Positions 5,762-7,409 of a DNA stretch of 7,409 nt are shown here, piece by piece. A model generated the notes under the pieces. That model made no database searches. It worked only from the letters and a program-made list of their open reading frames with translations, and was not told the DNA's origin. The stretch comes from JAYFRC01 sp034926415. GTDB lineage: Bacteria > Bacillota > Clostridia > Oscillospirales > Oscillospiraceae. The stretch is taken from contig JAYFRC010000051.1 in NCBI GenBank assembly GCA_034926415.1, positions 1 to 7,409 of the forward strand. Direction: 5' to 3'. Made by a program: the position numbers and the translations under genes. The first letter of the stretch is position 1. Each line of letters begins with the position of its first letter.

Positions 5762-6136
5762 TTATTGCTTTCTTTTTCTCCAGTTAATCAGAAACAGAAC
5801 GCCGATTATAAATGCAGGCCCCGCAATAATAATGCTCCATGATATAACAAGATACCACTGCAATCCGGAATTGACGGCACCAAATATCAAAAATCCAATA
5901 TATAAAAAACCTGCACAAAAATAGCTTACCGCACCTACGATTTCCTTTCTCCAAGATATAACCAGTAAGATAATCATTATAATGGACGGTATATTGTGCA
6001 TGAATAATCCAAGGGCAATTTCCCCTGCGCTCATTTCCGGCTCAAACACATCAAGCGAAAACAATGTAAGAAAACAAATAAATAGAATAGATAGTATCCT
6101 CGGCGCCCAGTAAAGTATTTTCTCTGTTTTCTTCAT
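5762..6136 (-). CDS. Small four-helix membrane protein (possibly DUF7670-like)
   Basis: A 124-residue very hydrophobic protein starting MKKTEKILYWAPR. Hydrophobic segments lie at about residues 11-28 (RILSILFICFLTLFSLDVF), 40-60 (ALGLFMHNIPSIIMIILLVIS), 67-84 and 90-118, and the C-terminus is basic (NWRKRKQ), which fits a cytoplasmic tail. The AAGGGGG at 6150-6144 lies 7 nt before the ATG at 6136, so I prefer this start to a TTG eight codons earlier. The layout (short basic N-terminus, ILYWAPRILSILF, LDVFEP) recalls small membrane proteins of the DUF7670 type, but I hold that only loosely. Function is unknown. It lies 68 bp after the MBL-fold gene and 95 bp before the two-domain acetyltransferase. 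Base composition is clearly richer in A/T than the left half of the window. Confidence 0.8.
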   Translation of the reverse strand: MKKTEKILYWAPRILSILFICFLTLFSLDVFEPEMSAGEIALGLFMHNIPSIIMIILLVISWRKEIVGAVSYFCAGFLYIGFLIFGAVNSGLQWYLVISWSIIIAGPAFIIGVLFLINWRKRKQ

Positions 6137-6143
6137 CTGATTT

Positions 6144-6150
6144 CCCCCTT
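6144..6150 (-). promoter_or_regulatory. Ribosome binding site fixing the small membrane protein start
   Basis: AAGGGGG on the minus strand sits 7 nt before the ATG at 6136-6134. It overlaps the codons of the longer TTG-initiated frame, which makes that longer start unlikely. Confidence 0.7.
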
Positions 6151-6204
6151 CGACCCTCAAAACATAAAAAGTCTATTTTCGTAACACATATTAATTTTGT
6201 ACTT

Positions 6205-6909
6205 CTACAAATTTTCAGAAATTAGAATTCCGCCATGGTAACAATAATAAGCCTTTGCTTTAAGTGACAATAATTTCTCCATAGATTTTGTTGCTTCTTC
6301 AATATCCAAAGTAAACTGAGGGTTTGCAATTACCGGCTTATCATTCTCCAACGCAATTGCGTCACCCGTTATAATAATCGAATCTTTTTCCATGAAAAGC
6401 GAAATATGACCGGGAGTATGACCTGGTGTCGCAAGGATAATACATCCTCCACACCAATCCATATAATCTCCGTCATGCAGAAAAGAATCTACCTCAACAG
6501 GCTCAACCCGACGCAGCATATCGCAAAACGCCTTTCCAAAATCTTGCTGCTCAGGTGGAAGAGCCTTTTGCATTTCCTCAGCCTGACACAACCTCAACGG
6601 CTTTTCCTGAGCAGAAATGAAGGGCGCTTCTATATTAGAAGCGTATATTTTTATATTCGGATTTAACCTTTTAAGAGCAGCAGCCGCGCCCATATGGTCA
6701 TGATCATGATGTGTCAGAACAAGACCAGTCAATTGGCTCACCGACAATTCACGTTTTTGAAGTTCCTTTTCCAGATCGGGAAGTGAGCCGATAAACCCAC
6801 AATCTATTAGAATGACGTTTCGACTGTCCAAAAGCAAAGTCGGATAAACCGTATTCTCAGTATTGCCAAATGGCATGGTTATTGGAAAACTTATAATCTT
6901 GTATTCCAT
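6205..6909 (-). CDS. MBL-fold metallo-hydrolase
   Basis: A 234-residue metallo-beta-lactamase-fold protein without signal peptide, so cytosolic. Metal-site motifs appear in order: THHDHDHMG at 66-74, ATPGHTPGH at 160-168 with His164, TGDAI at 181-185 with Asp183, and a final His225 in YCYHGG. The first motif reads H-x-D-x-D-H rather than the usual H-x-H-x-D-H, a variant also found in other small MBL hydrolases. That makes it a generic hydrolase of the glyoxalase-II or lactonase-like kind rather than a secreted beta-lactamase; the substrate is unknown. The ribosome site AGGAG (6927-6923) is 13 nt from the ATG, longer than ideal, but no in-frame start lies closer. It heads a same-strand series with the small membrane protein and the two-domain acetyltransferase, and is A/T-rich like its neighbour. 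Confidence 0.92.
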   Translation of the reverse strand: MEYKIISFPITMPFGNTENTVYPTLLLDSRNVILIDCGFIGSLPDLEKELQKRELSVSQLTGLVLTHHDHDHMGAAAALKRLNPNIKIYASNIEAPFISAQEKPLRLCQAEEMQKALPPEQQDFGKAFCDMLRRVEPVEVDSFLHDGDYMDWCGGCIILATPGHTPGHISLFMEKDSIIITGDAIALENDKPVIANPQFTLDIEEATKSMEKLLSLKAKAYYCYHGGILISENL

Positions 6910-6922
6910 ATAGTTTAGTATT

Positions 6923-6964
6923 CTCCTAATATTTAACGATTAATGATAAGTAGTCAAAATCGTT
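6923..6964 (-). promoter_or_regulatory. Leader of the MBL gene: distant ribosome site and inverted repeat
   Basis: AGGAG at 6927-6923 is the only ribosome site for the MBL gene, 13 nt from its ATG. Just upstream, AACGATT (6935-6941) and AATCGTT (6958-6964) form a 7-bp inverted repeat with a 16-bp gap. The gap contains TTGACT on the minus strand (6957-6952), a good -35 match with no convincing -10 at 16-18 bp. This could be a regulated promoter with an operator over the -35, but the evidence is slight. Confidence 0.3.
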
Positions 6965-7016
6965 TTTGATGGTATTTTCTATTAAAAATCCATCCATAAA
7001 AAGAGGGAAATATACC

Positions 7017-7235
7017 ATGTTTTCGTCCTGTTCCCACGCACACCAGAAAGCCATCAAAAACATCTATCCTGTTCTCTCACCAAGCCCTAAAAACGCAAAA
7101 CATCTATCCTGTCCTGTCGTGAAAGCTCAGTATCAATCCTGTTCTCTCGCGCTCAGTACCGCTTTTTGGACATGTTCCCACGGGACGAAAATCTGTGGTC
7201 GTGAACACCCTGTTTTCGACATAAAAGACCACTAA
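7017..7235 (+). CDS. Doubtful 72-codon ORF over repeats
   Basis: An ATG at 7017 preceded by GAGGG with 9-nt spacing opens a 72-residue frame ending at 7235. The peptide begins MFSSCSHAHQKAIKN and is Ser/Cys/His/Pro-rich with recurring SCS, CPV and PVL triplets that simply mirror the underlying DNA repeats. It has no hydrophobic core, membrane helix or motif that I recognise. The ribosome site is the only positive sign. I think it is more likely a chance frame through repeat DNA; the reverse strand is interrupted by stops. Confidence 0.2.
   Translation: MFSSCSHAHQKAIKNIYPVLSPSPKNAKHLSCPVVKAQYQSCSLALSTAFWTCSHGTKICGREHPVFDIKDH
7021..7182. repeat. Cluster of degenerate TCCTGTTC-type repeats
   Basis: At least five related units occur in about 160 bp. 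AAAACATCTATCCTGT is present twice exactly (7057-7072 and 7097-7112, 40 bp apart). ATCCTGTTCTCTC is present twice (7066-7078 and 7136-7148). TGTTCCCACG is present twice (7029-7038 and 7173-7182). Unit spacing is roughly 30-41 bp. The sequence between units is not conserved, and the copies diverge at their ends. The same TCCTGTYC core underlies all of them. They could be protein-binding iterons, a decayed tandem repeat, or part of the end of a mobile element. Confidence 0.6.
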
Positions 7236-7409
7236 AAACGCCTTTTTTACCCCTGTTTTTCAACCCGCGACATCAATACTACCGTCTCAACGGTATTACC
7301 AAAGTCCCACAAAACTCCAGATAGCTATATTAACGTAACGGTAGTCTTTGGCAATGGGGATGGGATGATACCCTTAGGTAAGGTTGACAATAGGCTTACC
7401 CTTAATAAT
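7236..7409 (+). promoter_or_regulatory. Repeat-dense control region, probably for a rightward gene outside the window
   Basis: No gene is visible here. Short symmetric elements are frequent: TACCGT/ACGGTA as a 6-bp hairpin (7280-7285, 7290-7295); a further ACGGTAGT (7338-7345) that is the exact complement of ACTACCGT (7278-7285); AACGGTA repeated directly (7289-7295, 7337-7343); CCAAAG/CTTTGG (7299-7304, 7346-7351); TACCCTTA repeated 28 bp apart (7369-7376, 7397-7404); and GGTAAG/CTTACC (7377-7382, 7395-7400). A consensus -35, TTGACA (7384-7389), lies inside the last pair. With 16-bp spacing a TAAT... starts at 7406, so a -10 may be cut by the window edge. Confidence 0.4.

Noticed and set aside
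6137..6160. TTG start giving eight extra residues for the small membrane protein
   Set aside because: The AAGGGGG ribosome site would lie inside that extension and is ideally spaced for the later ATG.
6935..6968. Plus-strand terminator (AACGATT/AATCGTT followed by T residues)
   Set aside because: Stem is only 7 bp with a 16-nt loop, and no plus-strand gene lies upstream for it to end.
7021..7182. CRISPR array
   Set aside because: Repeats are only 10-16 bp, imperfect and unevenly spaced, and no cas gene is nearby.

Overview
The window looks like a chromosomal segment of a Gram-positive Firmicute, most likely a gut-type Clostridia (Oscillospiraceae or Lachnospiraceae range). The evidence is strong AGGAGG-type ribosome binding sites, an intrinsic hairpin-plus-T terminator, and a polyphosphate-polymerase-like (VTC) / DUF4956 / CotH gene trio that is typical of that class. 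This assignment is inferred from gene content; no rRNA or other phylogenetic marker is present.

Left part (1-3602, all minus strand, GC-rich): a gene cut by the window edge encodes a small one-helix membrane protein. Upstream of it, in transcription order, lies a compact operon: a VTC-domain protein (3524-2844), a DUF4956 integral membrane protein (2770-2099) and a membrane-anchored CotH-family kinase-like protein (2071-224). A candidate sigma-A promoter sits just upstream of the VTC gene and a long hairpin follows the CotH gene. This operon is the most interesting part of the window. It joins a cytosolic polyphosphate-type polymerase fold, a multi-pass membrane protein and an extracellular atypical kinase, which suggests an undescribed phosphate-based envelope system.

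Middle (3600-4860): a GNAT acetyltransferase (minus strand) ends in a perfect 34-bp palindromic terminator that abuts the VTC-operon promoter. Divergent from it is an orphan four-helix membrane protein (plus strand), with a candidate promoter, a 14-bp palindrome in its leader and a textbook terminator downstream.

Right part (4821-6909, minus strand): a two-domain GNAT acetyltransferase, a small four-helix membrane protein and a metallo-beta-lactamase-fold hydrolase are arranged in series but with 68-95 bp gaps. The last two are visibly richer in A/T than the left half and look like accessory genes.

The final 500 bp (6910-7409) has no convincing gene. It holds one weak 72-codon ORF built over degenerate TCCTGTTC repeats, then a stretch dense in short direct and inverted repeats (ACGGTA, TACCCTTA, GGTAAG/CTTACC) around a consensus TTGACA at the right edge. 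This looks like the control region of a rightward gene outside the window, possibly the edge of a mobile element.
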